Assembly (NCBI GenBank): GCA_938022205.1
Contig: CALIEB010000001.1
Location: 434,001-498,000, forward strand
DNA from: an uncultured Anaerolineae bacterium
GTDB lineage: Bacteria > Chloroflexota > Anaerolineae > Aggregatilineales > Phototrophicaceae
Reading direction: 5' to 3'
DNA length: 64,000 nt
Shown here: piece by piece, positions 17,151 to 25,016 of the stretch
How positions within the stretch are numbered: the stretch's first letter is position 1
How the letters are laid out: each line of letters opens with the position of its first letter
Notes under the pieces: generated by a model
The model's input: only the letters and a program-made list of their open reading frames with translations
Told to the model about the DNA's origin: nothing
The model's database searches: none
Position numbers and translations under genes: made by a program

Positions 17151-19420
17151 TACCGCGTGTCGTTTTCGTCAAAGAGCTGGGGCTGCGCCTGTTCGTCAAC
17201 TTTGTTGAGCAGGCGCGCCAGCAGCCCACTGTAGCGCGTGGCGATTTTGTTGTTTTGCACCGCTATTTGAATGGCGCGACGGTCGCCGACCAGCACGACA
17301 ATCTTGCGCGCTCGCGTAATCGCCGTGTAGAGCAGGTTGCGCTGTAGCATCATGTAGTGCTGCGTCAGGATAGGCATGACGACCACCGGGTACTCTGCGC
17401 CTTGCGAGCGGTGCGTGCTGATGCAGTAGGCGTGGATGAGCTGCTCGCGCGCCTCTTCCAGCGAATACTCCACCGCGCGCCCGTCAATGAGCGCAGCCAA
17501 GCCGTCGTTGCCAATGCTGTAAATTCTGCCGATATCGCCGTTGAACACCTCTTTTTCGTAATTGTTCTTGGTCTGCATGATTTTGTCGTTCTTGCGGAAG
17601 ATACGTTCGCCAATGCGTTTCTCCGCCAGCCCATAGCCGCTGTTCAGCTCCTGCTGCAACGCGGCGTTCAGCGCGTCCACGCCGCCCGCCCCCCTGTACA
17701 TTGGCGCGATAACCTGCACGTCGTCCAGTGGGTTCACGCCAAACTTGTTGGGCAGGCGGTTCTTGACGATATCGACCACCAAGGCGGCGGCTTCTTGGGC
17801 GGAAGACGCGCTGAAGAAAAAGAAGTCATCGCTTTGGTTATCGGTAAAGGGCATCTCGCCGTCATTGATGCGGTGCGCGTTGACCACGATGTAGCTTTTC
17901 TTGTCTTGGCGGAAGATTTGCTTGAGGCGCGTGACGTGTGCCACGCCGCTTTGAATGACATCACGCAGCACGTTGCCCGCGCCTACACTGGGCAGCTGGT
18001 CAACGTCGCCCACGAGCATGAGGTGCGTCGTGGGTTTCAACGCCTTTAGCACGTGATGAAACAAAATCAGGTCGAGCATGGACGTTTCGTCGAGAACGAG
18101 CATGTCGACGGGCAGTGGGTTTTCATGGTCATGCTCAAAGCCCTCTGAGGTCACGCCGAGCAAGCGATGGATGGTGCTGGCTTCTTCGCCGGTGGCTTCA
18201 GCGAGACGTTTGGCGGCACGACCGGTGGGAGCTGCCAGCGCGTAGCTACATTTAAGTGCCTCTAGCGCGTGAATGACCATTTGCAGCGTGGTCGTCTTGC
18301 CGGTGCCGGGGCCACCGGTGAGGACGCTAACTTTGCTGGTGAGGGCAGCGCGCACCGCGTCTTGCTGTTGCTCGGACAAGCTCACGTTGTTCTTTTGGCT
18401 TAGGTGTGCCAGCAGCTTGCGCCAATCGCGTTTGGTCGCGATTTCCATCAACCGTGATGGTACTCGGCTAAGCTGACGCAGCCTGTACGCCACCATCGTC
18501 TCGCAATGATGATACATGGGCAAGTACACCGCGTCGACCTTGCGGTCTTGATAGAACAGCGTTTCCACGCGCAGTGTCTCTTGTTGCACTTGCTCGCTGA
18601 GCAGCTCAGCCAACGTGTCGGTCTCTTCCACGTCGAGCAGTTCGGCGGTATGGCGCAGCAGTATCTCACGCGGGACGAACGTATGTCCGTCCAACGCCAG
18701 CTGTGCCAGCGTGTAGCGCAAGCCGGCGCGTAGCCGTTTGGGCGAATCGTGTGGAATGCCCACGCTGCGTGCGATAGCGTCGGCGCGTTTGAAGCCGATG
18801 CCCTCCACACCGTCTTCGCTGTCTGCCAGTTGATAGGGGTCGTCGCGGACAATCGCGATGGCTTCCAGCCCATAATGCTCGTAAATTCTGCGCGCGAAGC
18901 TGCTGCTGATGCCATAGCCTTGCAGCGCGACCATCACGCGCCGCCGTTCACGTTCGCCTTGAAATGCCTCGATGATGTTCTCGCGGATGTTGGGCTTGAG
19001 CGAGCGCATCTCGTGAATGCGTTCGGGGTTGTTTTCGAGAATGTAGAGCGTGTTGCTGCCGAAGTGGTCGTAGATGCGCTTAGCGGTCGCTTCGCCCACG
19101 CCAAACACGGTATCTGCCAAGTAGCGCACGATGCCGTAGGCGGTCTCGACTGGCAGCGGCACAGCGGTTTCACACTTGAATTGATACCCATAGCGCGGGT
19201 CTTCCACCCAACGTCCGCCGAACTGAGCGCGCTCGCCCTCGTTGAACTGGGGCATGACCCCCACCACCGTGACCACGTCGCCGCTGCGGGCGAACATCGG
19301 CACCTGTCCTTCAGGGAGCAGCCGCAGCACCGTATAGCCGTTGTCATCGTTATGGTAGGTAATGCGGTCAATCATCCCCGTAAGCTGCTCAACTTGCTTG
19401 TTGGTCATAAGCGTTGACAC
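17147..19420 (-). CDS. recD2: RecD2-type ATP-dependent DNA helicase
   Basis: 5'-3' superfamily 1B helicase of the RecBC-independent RecD2/YrrC group, 757 residues. The N-terminal OB-like and helix-hairpin-helix region is visible (VFGVGEATAKRIYDHFG near 105-120, GIGFKRADAIA near 207-217). Walker A is GGPGTGKT (369-376), Walker B is MLVLDETSM, and the C-terminal motifs include AYCISTHRSQGAEYPVVV and YTAITRARKIVVLVGD. It acts in replication-fork and recombination repair. A TATAAT -10 on the minus strand at 19486-19491 is followed by a leader of about 60 bases. Confidence 0.95.
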   Translation of the reverse strand: MSTLMTNKQVEQLTGMIDRITYHNDDNGYTVLRLLPEGQVPMFARSGDVVTVVGVMPQFNEGERAQFGGRWVEDPRYGYQFKCETAVPLPVETAYGIVRYLADTVFGVGEATAKRIYDHFGSNTLYILENNPERIHEMRSLKPNIRENIIEAFQGERERRRVMVALQGYGISSSFARRIYEHYGLEAIAIVRDDPYQLADSEDGVEGIGFKRADAIARSVGIPHDSPKRLRAGLRYTLAQLALDGHTFVPREILLRHTAELLDVEETDTLAELLSEQVQQETLRVETLFYQDRKVDAVYLPMYHHCETMVAYRLRQLSRVPSRLMEIATKRDWRKLLAHLSQKNNVSLSEQQQDAVRAALTSKVSVLTGGPGTGKTTTLQMVIHALEALKCSYALAAPTGRAAKRLAEATGEEASTIHRLLGVTSEGFEHDHENPLPVDMLVLDETSMLDLILFHHVLKALKPTTHLMLVGDVDQLPSVGAGNVLRDVIQSGVAHVTRLKQIFRQDKKSYIVVNAHRINDGEMPFTDNQSDDFFFFSASSAQEAAALVVDIVKNRLPNKFGVNPLDDVQVIAPMYRGAGGVDALNAALQQELNSGYGLAEKRIGERIFRKNDKIMQTKNNYEKEVFNGDIGRIYSIGNDGLAALIDGRAVEYSLEEAREQLIHAYCISTHRSQGAEYPVVVMPILTQHYMMLQRNLLYTAITRARKIVVLVGDRRAIQIAVQNNKIATRYSGLLARLLNKVDEQAQPQLFDENDTRY

Positions 19421-19579
19421 TCTCTCGCTAATTTGTGGTGATTGTTGCGGGGCGCGAGCTTGTGTTGTATCGGGGTGTCCCTTGTATTATAGCGGAACTT
19501 TGCGACTTGTGGGTGCGTATATTAAACTAGAAACGTGTGCGGTAAACTGGCTTCCCCACGACCGCCAAGCCGGTGAAAG

Positions 19580-19631
19580 CCTTGCGCGCGTAGACACCGC
19601 GCCTTGCGCGCGTAGACACCGCGCCTTGCGG
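19580..19631. repeat. 22-base tandem repeat, 2.4 copies
   Basis: Two exact 22-base units starting CCTTGCGCGCGTAGACACCG occur at 19580-19601 and 19602-19623, with a partial third at 19624-19631. There are no spacers, so it is not a CRISPR. Confidence 0.85.
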
Positions 19632-19701
19632 CTGTGAGGCAATTTAAGCGCGTAATAGACTTAACAACTGAAGAAAGTATACACCTTCGGCGCGTAAACC
19701 G

Positions 19702-19710
19702 TGTTAAACT
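19702..19710 (+). promoter_or_regulatory. Extended -10 promoter of the biotin carrier operon
   Basis: TGT-TAAACT lies 20 bases before the start at 19731. Confidence 0.5.
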
Positions 19711-19730
19711 AACCGAAAAGGCGGCAAGCT

Positions 19731-20279
19731 ATGGGCGATGAAATCACCGTTTGGAAGGTTCTTTTTACCGTTGGCAAGGGCATCGGTAAGACGATTGAGC
19801 TTATTGGACAAGGTGCAAGTGTCACCGTCAACGCTGCTAGCAACAGCGTATCATCTGTGAGGAACGCTATGCCAGTGACTGAAATTGCGAGCGTATTTAA
19901 CACGACAGACAAGGTAGTGGAGTTTATCAACCGCGAGACACCACAAGACAACCGCCGCATTTTGGCGCAGTCGGCGGTGTCGCTGAAGACGGCGCAAACA
20001 GCAGGGGCGTGGATTCCTTGGTTTGACCCGCCACTTTACGATGGGTTTGACCGCCGTCACCTCGAGGTCATCATTGATGGCGTGCCGGTGCTGTACATTT
20101 GGCAGCGCGGCGACTTTGTCTATTGGTCAAATCGGCTGGACAGCGAGGGCAAACCTGCCAAAGCCTACAAAATTGGCGGGGTAAACCACGTTGGCGGGGC
20201 GCGCGTGTTGGTGATTCGCAACGACCCCGAGACCGGCTACAGTGCCTTCTTGTCACACACGCTGCCTACAGGGGAATAA
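19731..20279 (+). CDS. Protein of unknown function, first gene of biotin carrier operon
   Basis: A 182-residue protein that I do not recognise. The first 55 residues are low-complexity Gly/Ser/Val-rich, with an amphipathic pattern (GKGIGKTIELIGQGASVTVN). The rest is globular and rich in aromatic residues (GAWIPWFDPPLYDGFDRRH, VLYIWQRGDFVYWSNR), ending in a beta-like segment (GARVLVIRNDPETGYSAFL). There are no transmembrane helices, cysteines or known motifs. The biotin carrier gene starts 2 bases after its stop, so it is co-transcribed and may belong with the carboxylase, but this is inference. Confidence 0.6.
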   Translation: MGDEITVWKVLFTVGKGIGKTIELIGQGASVTVNAASNSVSSVRNAMPVTEIASVFNTTDKVVEFINRETPQDNRRILAQSAVSLKTAQTAGAWIPWFDPPLYDGFDRRHLEVIIDGVPVLYIWQRGDFVYWSNRLDSEGKPAKAYKIGGVNHVGGARVLVIRNDPETGYSAFLSHTLPTGE

Positions 20280-20281
20280 GC

Positions 20282-20779
20282 ATGCAGTACGTATACGACT
20301 ACGACGGGCGGCAGGTAAACGTGCGCATCACGCGCCGCCCTGATGGACAATATGAAGCGGACATTGACGGGCGCACCGTGCTGTTTTCCGCCAGCCCTAT
20401 CGCGCAAAACGGCTGGCTGCTTGTCAAGGACGACGCGCGGGCGGTGGCGACGGTGGTAGGTGATGCTGGGGCGCGCCACGTTCACGTGCGCGGGCAGCAC
20501 TACGCGCTGGGCGTGGCGGAACGCGGCGGACGCGCGCGGCGGCGCGGCGGTGGTGGCGGCGATTTAACCGCGCAAATGCCCGCCCAAATCCTTGAAGTGC
20601 GCGTCAACGTTGGCGACCGCGTGCAAGCCGGACAAGTGCTGGTCGTCATGGAAGCGATGAAGATGGAGCTGCGCGTGACCGCCCCCAGCGACGGCGTGGT
20701 CAAGCAGGTGTTGGTGCAAAAGGGGCAAGTGGTCGAGCGTGGGCAGCGGCTGCTTGAGTTCGGTGAGGAGGTATCCTGA
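20282..20779 (+). CDS. Biotin/lipoyl carrier protein (BCCP-like)
   Basis: Carries biotin between carboxylase and carboxyltransferase. The protein has 165 residues. The N-terminal 85 residues form a beta-rich domain, followed by an Arg/Gly-rich hinge (ERGGRARRRGGGGGD), then a 70-residue biotinyl domain. The biotinylation motif EAMKMEL is preceded by V-AGQVLVVM and followed by the VxVxxGxxVxRGQ pattern. The hinge differs from the Ala/Pro hinge of AccB, and the layout is closer to carriers of propionyl/methylcrotonyl-type carboxylases. Its stop and the next start overlap by 1 base (TGATG). Confidence 0.87.
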   Translation: MQYVYDYDGRQVNVRITRRPDGQYEADIDGRTVLFSASPIAQNGWLLVKDDARAVATVVGDAGARHVHVRGQHYALGVAERGGRARRRGGGGGDLTAQMPAQILEVRVNVGDRVQAGQVLVVMEAMKMELRVTAPSDGVVKQVLVQKGQVVERGQRLLEFGEEVS

Positions 20780-21006
20780 TGCAAACGTCGTGGATTTGGC
20801 AAGACGAAGCCAGCGGTGGCGTGTTAGGAGCGCAGCTTGACCCTGACACGCGCACGTTTTACTGGTTTGACCAGCCGGGTTGTGCCTGTGAGGACACGCC
20901 GTATCGCCAAAGCGCGGCGGACTTCTTGGCGCGGGGGGCGCGCTTCTTCGACCCGCCCGCTGACGTGCTGGCAAGCATGGCGCAAAGCGCAAAGGCACTT
21001 GGCTGA
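20779..21006 (+). CDS. Small uncharacterised protein in biotin carrier operon
   Basis: 75 residues, no recognised family. It contains a C-x-C pair (PGCACEDTPYRQ) and many aromatic residues near the N-terminus (TSWIWQDE, TFYWFDQ). The gene has a strong ribosome site (GAGGAGG) and 1-base overlaps on both sides, so it is almost certainly translated as part of the operon. A short metal-binding or carboxylase-accessory role is possible but unsupported. Confidence 0.65.
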   Translation: MQTSWIWQDEASGGVLGAQLDPDTRTFYWFDQPGCACEDTPYRQSAADFLARGARFFDPPADVLASMAQSAKALG

Positions 21007-21767
21007 TGCCGCCCGTCACGGTCACGCGCAGCGGCGCGGCTTTCATCGTTCACATCAATCGCCCCGAAGCGCGCAACGCGGTCAACCTTGAGACCGCCAA
21101 CGCGCTGCGCGAGGCATGGTTAGCGTTTGATGCCGACGACACCGCCAAAGTCGGCATTCTCACAGGCGGCGATGCCGTGTTTTGCGCCGGTGCCGACCTC
21201 AAAGCCGCGCACGAGCTTACGCCGCACGTGTTAGGCGAAAATGGCCCCTTAGGCTTCACGCGCTTGCAAGTCAGCAAGCCGACCATTGCCGCCATCGCCG
21301 GCTACTGCGTGGCGGGCGGGTTGGAGCTAGCATGCTGGTGTGATTTGCGCGTTGCCGACGACACGGCAGTGTTTGGCTGCTTCGAGCGGCGGTTTGGCGT
21401 GCCGTTGATTGACGGCGGCACGGTGCGCCTGCCACAAATTATCGGCGTTGGGCGCGCGCTTGAGATGATTTTGACGGGGCGTGCGATTGCCGCCGAAGAG
21501 GCGTACCGTTGGGGGTTGGTGAACGCGCTGACCCCACGCGGCGAGCATTTGGCGCACGCGCTTGCGCTTGCCGAGCAAATCGCACAGTTCCCGCAAGTGT
21601 GCTTGCGCAACGACCGCGCCGCGCTGTACGCCGCGCTCGGGCAGCCGCTGACGGACGCGCTGCGAATTGAAGCGCAGTACGGCGCACAGACCATCGCCAG
21701 CGGCGAGACGTTGGCGGGCGCGCAGGCTTTTGCGCAGGGCAAAGGGCGCGGAGGCAGCTCGGCATGA
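21006..21767 (+). CDS. Enoyl-CoA hydratase/isomerase family protein
   Basis: Crotonase-fold enzyme of 253 residues. The oxyanion-hole motifs are visible: [11 protein letters not shown] near residue 57-67, and [23 protein letters not shown] near 97-119. The catalytic glutamate region reads [21 protein letters not shown]. The substrate cannot be assigned; in an operon with a biotin carrier, a methylglutaconyl-CoA hydratase or short-chain enoyl-CoA hydratase would fit. It starts with a 1-base overlap (TGATG) and overlaps dtd by 4 bases (ATGA). Confidence 0.9.
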   Translation: MPPVTVTRSGAAFIVHINRPEARNAVNLETANALREAWLAFDADDTAKVGILTGGDAVFCAGADLKAAHELTPHVLGENGPLGFTRLQVSKPTIAAIAGYCVAGGLELACWCDLRVADDTAVFGCFERRFGVPLIDGGTVRLPQIIGVGRALEMILTGRAIAAEEAYRWGLVNALTPRGEHLAHALALAEQIAQFPQVCLRNDRAALYAALGQPLTDALRIEAQYGAQTIASGETLAGAQAFAQGKGRGGSSA

Positions 21768-22225
21768 GAGCTGTGCTACAGCGCGTGACCAGCGGGCGCG
21801 TGCTAGTGGCAGGCGAGGTCGTCGGCGCGATTGGACAAGGCTTCGTGGCATTGGTCGGCGTGACCCACAGCGACACCGCCGCCGAAGCTGACAAGCTGGC
21901 ACACAAGACGGCGCATTTGCGCGTCTTCAGCGATGCTAGCGGCAAGATGACGCTTTCGCCCCTAGACATTGGCGCGGGCGTGTTGGTCGTCTCGCAGTTT
22001 ACGCTGTATGCTGACACGCGGCGCGGGCGCAGACCCGATTTCACCCAATCCGCCCCGCCCGAACTTGCCGCGCCGCTCATCGACCGCTACATCAGCGCGC
22101 TGCGCGCGGCGGGTGTGGCACACGTCGCGGCAGGTGTTTTCGGCGCGATGATGCACGTCGACATCCAAAACGACGGCCCCGTGACCATCCTGCTCGACAC
22201 CGCCGATTGGGCTGCTTCCCCCTAG
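21764..22225 (+). CDS. dtd: D-aminoacyl-tRNA deacylase
   Basis: Hydrolyses D-amino acids (and Gly-tRNA-Ala) from tRNA, protecting translation. The 153 residues carry both family signatures: [17 protein letters not shown] and the C-terminal [15 protein letters not shown], matching the (N/D)GPVT motif whose cis-peptide forms the chiral filter. It is the last gene of the biotin carrier operon, translationally coupled to the hydratase by an ATGA overlap. A REP-like hairpin follows its stop. Confidence 0.95.
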   Translation: MRAVLQRVTSGRVLVAGEVVGAIGQGFVALVGVTHSDTAAEADKLAHKTAHLRVFSDASGKMTLSPLDIGAGVLVVSQFTLYADTRRGRRPDFTQSAPPELAAPLIDRYISALRAAGVAHVAAGVFGAMMHVDIQNDGPVTILLDTADWAASP

Positions 22226-22229
22226 CGAG

Positions 22230-22268
22230 CCTCATCCCGCACCCTTCGCCACAGCGTTGGCGAGGGGA
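22230..22268 (+). repeat. REP-like palindromic element, copy A
   Basis: ACCCTTCGCCA and TGGCGAGGGG form a 10-pair hairpin with loop CAGCGT, preceded by CCTCATCCCGC. A degenerate inverted relative lies at 60271-60322. It may also end the dtd transcript. Confidence 0.6.
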
Positions 22269-22316
22269 CAAGGCGGCAATCCTCTCCGCTTTTCTACCGC
22301 GTTTTGCCCATTCCTG

Positions 22317-22325
22317 TGGTAAGAT
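22317..22325 (+). promoter_or_regulatory. Extended -10 promoter of the E2-JAB-E1 cassette
   Basis: TGG-TAAGAT lies about 64 bases before the GTG start of the E2 gene, separating the cassette from the upstream operon. Confidence 0.55.
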
Positions 22326-22388
22326 GGAAACAGCTTGCAACCATCGCAGCCAAAAAACGTATGAATGATTGAATGTGGAGAGTGTGTC

Positions 22389-22850
22389 GTGACCAATTGG
22401 TGGGGGACACGTCAAGAAGTATCCGCGCGTTTGATTTGGGAAGTTGAGGCGATGAAAGCCACATTTGGTAGCACATTTAAGCTGATTGTGCCGCCGTTTA
22501 GCGGACTGCTCTATTGGGAAGGCACGGTAGAGATTAACCTGTCGGTGCTGACCACGCCCGAACACACGCTCAAAATCGTCTATCCCAAAGACTACCCCAA
22601 CCGTCCCGCCGAAGCATACTGCGTGCGCCCGCGCATCTACAGCGAAAAGCACCAATATGAGGACGGGCAGCTGTGTTTATTCAACCCCAAAGACGGCGAA
22701 CAGTACGGCTGGAATCCCAGCAAGTCCACCGCCGTCACGGTGACAGGTTGGGCGGTGCAATGGCTCTATGCCTACTACACGTGGCGCGCGACGGGCGTTT
22801 GGCCCGGCATCGAAGAGCGCATTTTGCCCGATTCAGACAAACGCAGGTAA
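22389..22850 (+). CDS. Bacterial E2-like ubiquitin-conjugating enzyme
   Basis: E2/UBC-fold protein of 153 residues, expected to carry a ubiquitin-like modifier as a thioester. The fold order is visible: a beta-meander (TFKLIVPPFSGLLYWEGTV, INLSVLTT), the YP motif HTLKIVYPKDYPNRPAE, then HQYEDGQLCLF with the catalytic cysteine at residue 96 (codon 22674-22676), and a tryptophan-rich C-terminal helix region (YGWNPSKST, WAVQWLYAYYTWR). The QLCLF context is characteristic of prokaryotic E2s found with JAB and ThiF-type genes. The GTG at 22389 has a GGAG site 8 bases upstream; an ATG at 22365 would add 8 residues. The JAB gene follows after 12 bases. Confidence 0.85.
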   Translation: MTNWWGTRQEVSARLIWEVEAMKATFGSTFKLIVPPFSGLLYWEGTVEINLSVLTTPEHTLKIVYPKDYPNRPAEAYCVRPRIYSEKHQYEDGQLCLFNPKDGEQYGWNPSKSTAVTVTGWAVQWLYAYYTWRATGVWPGIEERILPDSDKRR

Positions 22851-22862
22851 GAATAAGCAACC

Positions 22863-24044
22863 ATGAACGAGCCACGCTTCTGGCAAAACGTCCTTGAGGG
22901 ACTAGACATTATCGGCAAACGTATCAGAGGATTAGCCATGATTAGTCGCGGTATCGTACCTAACCTCATCGTGTCGCAGCAGGTGGTTGACCGCGTGCTG
23001 GAAGCCGCCAAGCAGCACCTTGAGGACGAAACAGGCGAAACAATGGTCGGCTTGCTGCTGGCAGCCAACGACGCGCCCGAAGCCATGCCGACCATTGTCG
23101 TGCTAGACACCATCGCGCCCGACGAAAGCAGCATCCGCCGCTCACACATGTTCGAACAAGGCGACGACCTGCAAGGCGACATCTTCGTGTGGCTGCTGGA
23201 AAACTGGGAAGCGTACTTGAAGCTGGGTAAGGACATGAAAGGCGCGCCCATCCGCCCCGAATGGCGCGTGCCGCTGCGCCACGTCGGCGACTGGCACAAG
23301 CAGCCCGGCTACATGGTTCAGCCTAGCGGAGGCGACTTGATGACCGCGCTGCAGTTTATGGCGGACGAGGAAAACGACCTTGAGTTCTTGCTCGTGCCGA
23401 TTGTGACGCTGGGGCATGACAATGTCACCCAAGAGGCGGGCGTGCGCGTCAACTATTTTACCGTGCCACAGCCCGACGGCACCAGCTTGCGCATGGATTG
23501 GTGGTACATCCATCGCGACAGCCGCTTCTTTCAGCCGATTATCCCGCAAATCGTCCCAGCCAAAGACCTGCCTGCCCTCACGCCCTACCCTTGGCACATC
23601 GTCGACAGCCAACTCTTGGACGAAGAACGCGGCATTCTCGAAGAAGAGGGCTTCTTCCTCATTGGTGACACCAACGTCATCATTGAGCTTGACGGCGATT
23701 TGCCGCTGGAAATTGGCTTTATCGTGGCGCACAAACAAACGCGCAAGGTGCTGCTGCTCGCCACCGACTGGGACCATCCTAAGCGTGCGCCAAAGGTACG
23801 CGTGGCAGAGTTCGCCAACGTGCGCGCCGACATGTACATCTTCGACATCTTCAAGATGCTGTGGGAACACGGCACGCCCGTGCCGCTGCCCGCAAACTTC
23901 ACGTGGAATGACCAGTCTTTTCTCGCTGACGCGGTGAAGGCAGTGGCGCACGTGTTAGATATTCCTCCCGCTGTGGTCAAAATCCCTGTAGAGGTTGACA
24001 GCGAAGACCAGCCCGAACCAAAACCCGAAGGAGACACGCCATGA
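22863..24044 (+). CDS. JAB/MPN-family putative deconjugase with C-terminal E2-like domain
   Basis: 393 residues. The N-terminal half is a JAB (Mov34/MPN) metalloprotease-like domain: ETGETMVGLLL (56-66) supplies the acidic residue, and HKQPGYMVQPSGGD (145-158) matches the JAMM spacing HxHx7Sx2D, except that the second histidine is Gln147. Active relatives cleave ubiquitin-like tails or conjugates. Residues about 255-367 look like a second E2/RWD fold: beta strands, then LLLATDWDHPKRAPKV (the YPxxPPxV-type motif), then FTWNDQSFLADAVKAVAHVL. This domain has no cysteine, so it cannot act as an E2. The last 25 residues are acidic and Pro-rich. The stop overlaps the E1 start (ATGA). Confidence 0.78.
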   Translation: MNEPRFWQNVLEGLDIIGKRIRGLAMISRGIVPNLIVSQQVVDRVLEAAKQHLEDETGETMVGLLLAANDAPEAMPTIVVLDTIAPDESSIRRSHMFEQGDDLQGDIFVWLLENWEAYLKLGKDMKGAPIRPEWRVPLRHVGDWHKQPGYMVQPSGGDLMTALQFMADEENDLEFLLVPIVTLGHDNVTQEAGVRVNYFTVPQPDGTSLRMDWWYIHRDSRFFQPIIPQIVPAKDLPALTPYPWHIVDSQLLDEERGILEEEGFFLIGDTNVIIELDGDLPLEIGFIVAHKQTRKVLLLATDWDHPKRAPKVRVAEFANVRADMYIFDIFKMLWEHGTPVPLPANFTWNDQSFLADAVKAVAHVLDIPPAVVKIPVEVDSEDQPEPKPEGDTP

Positions 24045-24940
24045 CATGGCAGCGCGTAGAAAAACTGTTTGGCAAAGACAACTTGCAGCTCTTGCGCGAA
24101 AAGCGCGTAGGCATAGTCGGCTTGGGCAGCGGCGGTGGCTTCGTCGCGCTCAGCCTCGCCATGAGCGGCGTAGGACATTTCGTGCTGGTCGATGACGACG
24201 TGCTGGAAGAGGTCAACATCGTGCGCCACGTCGCCGACCGCCGTTATTTGGGGATGAACAAGGCGGAGGCGGTCGCTGACCTCATTCGCCAGCGCAACCC
24301 CAACGCCCAAGTGACCGTCATCCCCGAGCGCGTACAGGCTCACGAGGACGCGCTTAAAGGGCTGGACATCTTGGTCGTGGGCGTGGACGGCGAAAACACC
24401 AAGTACATCCTCAACGAGATGTGCTTGCGGCTGCGGCTGACGGCGGTCTACGCCGGCGTGTATGAGCGCGGCGAAGGCGGCGATGTCGTCATCATCCGCC
24501 CTTACGACGGACCGTGTTACGCCTGCTGGTCAGAAGCCCTGCGCGGCGGCGCGCGCATCACCAAAGACCCCAACACGCAAGAGCTAGACTACGGCATGAT
24601 TGGCGCGGACGGCACGCTAGAAGCCGAGCCCGGACTTTGGACGCACGTCGTCAAGGTAGCTAGCGTGCAAACCGACCTCATCCTCAACGAGCTACTGCGC
24701 GGCACGTCCGTGCATGAGGTCATGCCCGCCAACACGCTCATCTTGGCGAACAACGCGCTAGAAATCATGGAGGGCGAAATCAATGCCCCGCACACCGCGC
24801 TGTGGGTGAACATTGAGCGCAACCCCGATTGTCTGGTGTGCGGCGACCGCATGCGCCTCGCCGATGAATCCGCGCAACGCTTAAGTCTCGACGCGCTAGC
24901 GGACAGCAGCGGCGTTGTCTTTGAGGAAGATGAGGCTTAG
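24041..24940 (+). CDS. ThiF/MoeB-family E1-like adenylating enzyme
   Basis: Activates the C-terminus of a ubiquitin-like protein as an acyl-adenylate. The 299 residues show the ThiF fold: VGLGSGGG (26-33) for ATP, VDDDVLEEVNIVRH (50-63) with the acidic and Asn/Arg residues, and GVDGENT (114-120). The structural zinc site is CYAC (159-162) with CLVC (264-267). Between these pairs there is no cysteine, where E1s that form a thioester usually carry one, so it resembles MoeB in chemistry, or passes the modifier straight to the E2 cysteine. It is the third gene of the cassette. A new promoter follows, so the operon ends here. Confidence 0.87.
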   Translation: MTWQRVEKLFGKDNLQLLREKRVGIVGLGSGGGFVALSLAMSGVGHFVLVDDDVLEEVNIVRHVADRRYLGMNKAEAVADLIRQRNPNAQVTVIPERVQAHEDALKGLDILVVGVDGENTKYILNEMCLRLRLTAVYAGVYERGEGGDVVIIRPYDGPCYACWSEALRGGARITKDPNTQELDYGMIGADGTLEAEPGLWTHVVKVASVQTDLILNELLRGTSVHEVMPANTLILANNALEIMEGEINAPHTALWVNIERNPDCLVCGDRMRLADESAQRLSLDALADSSGVVFEEDEA

Positions 24941-24949
24941 CGCGCTTGA

Positions 24950-24978
24950 TTGACGCGAGTTGCTATCTCTCTTATACT
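24950..24978 (+). promoter_or_regulatory. Promoter of the 89-aa protein/PCMT/Nudix operon
   Basis: TTGACG (24950-24955), a 17-base spacer and TATACT (24973-24978). It starts within 10 bases of the E1 stop codon. Confidence 0.75.
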
Positions 24979-25016
24979 GAAACTAGTAGCAACAATGGCT
25001 TAAGGACAAGCACACC

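Larger units (their letters stand above)
19421..19730. other. 310-base intergenic region with divergent promoters and tandem repeat
   Basis: Holds the recD2 -10 (TATAAT, minus, 19486-19491), a 22-base tandem repeat (19580-19631) and an extended -10 (TGT-TAAACT, 19702-19710) for the gene at 19731. No coding potential is seen. Confidence 0.6.

Noticed and set aside
19580-19631. Short CRISPR-like direct repeats
   Set aside because: The units are contiguous with no spacers and no cas genes nearby; it is a simple tandem repeat.
20099-20281. Longer N-terminus for the biotin carrier protein
   Set aside because: It would overlap the whole end of the gene before it in another frame. The ATG at 20282, 2 bases after that gene's stop, gives a normal carrier protein.
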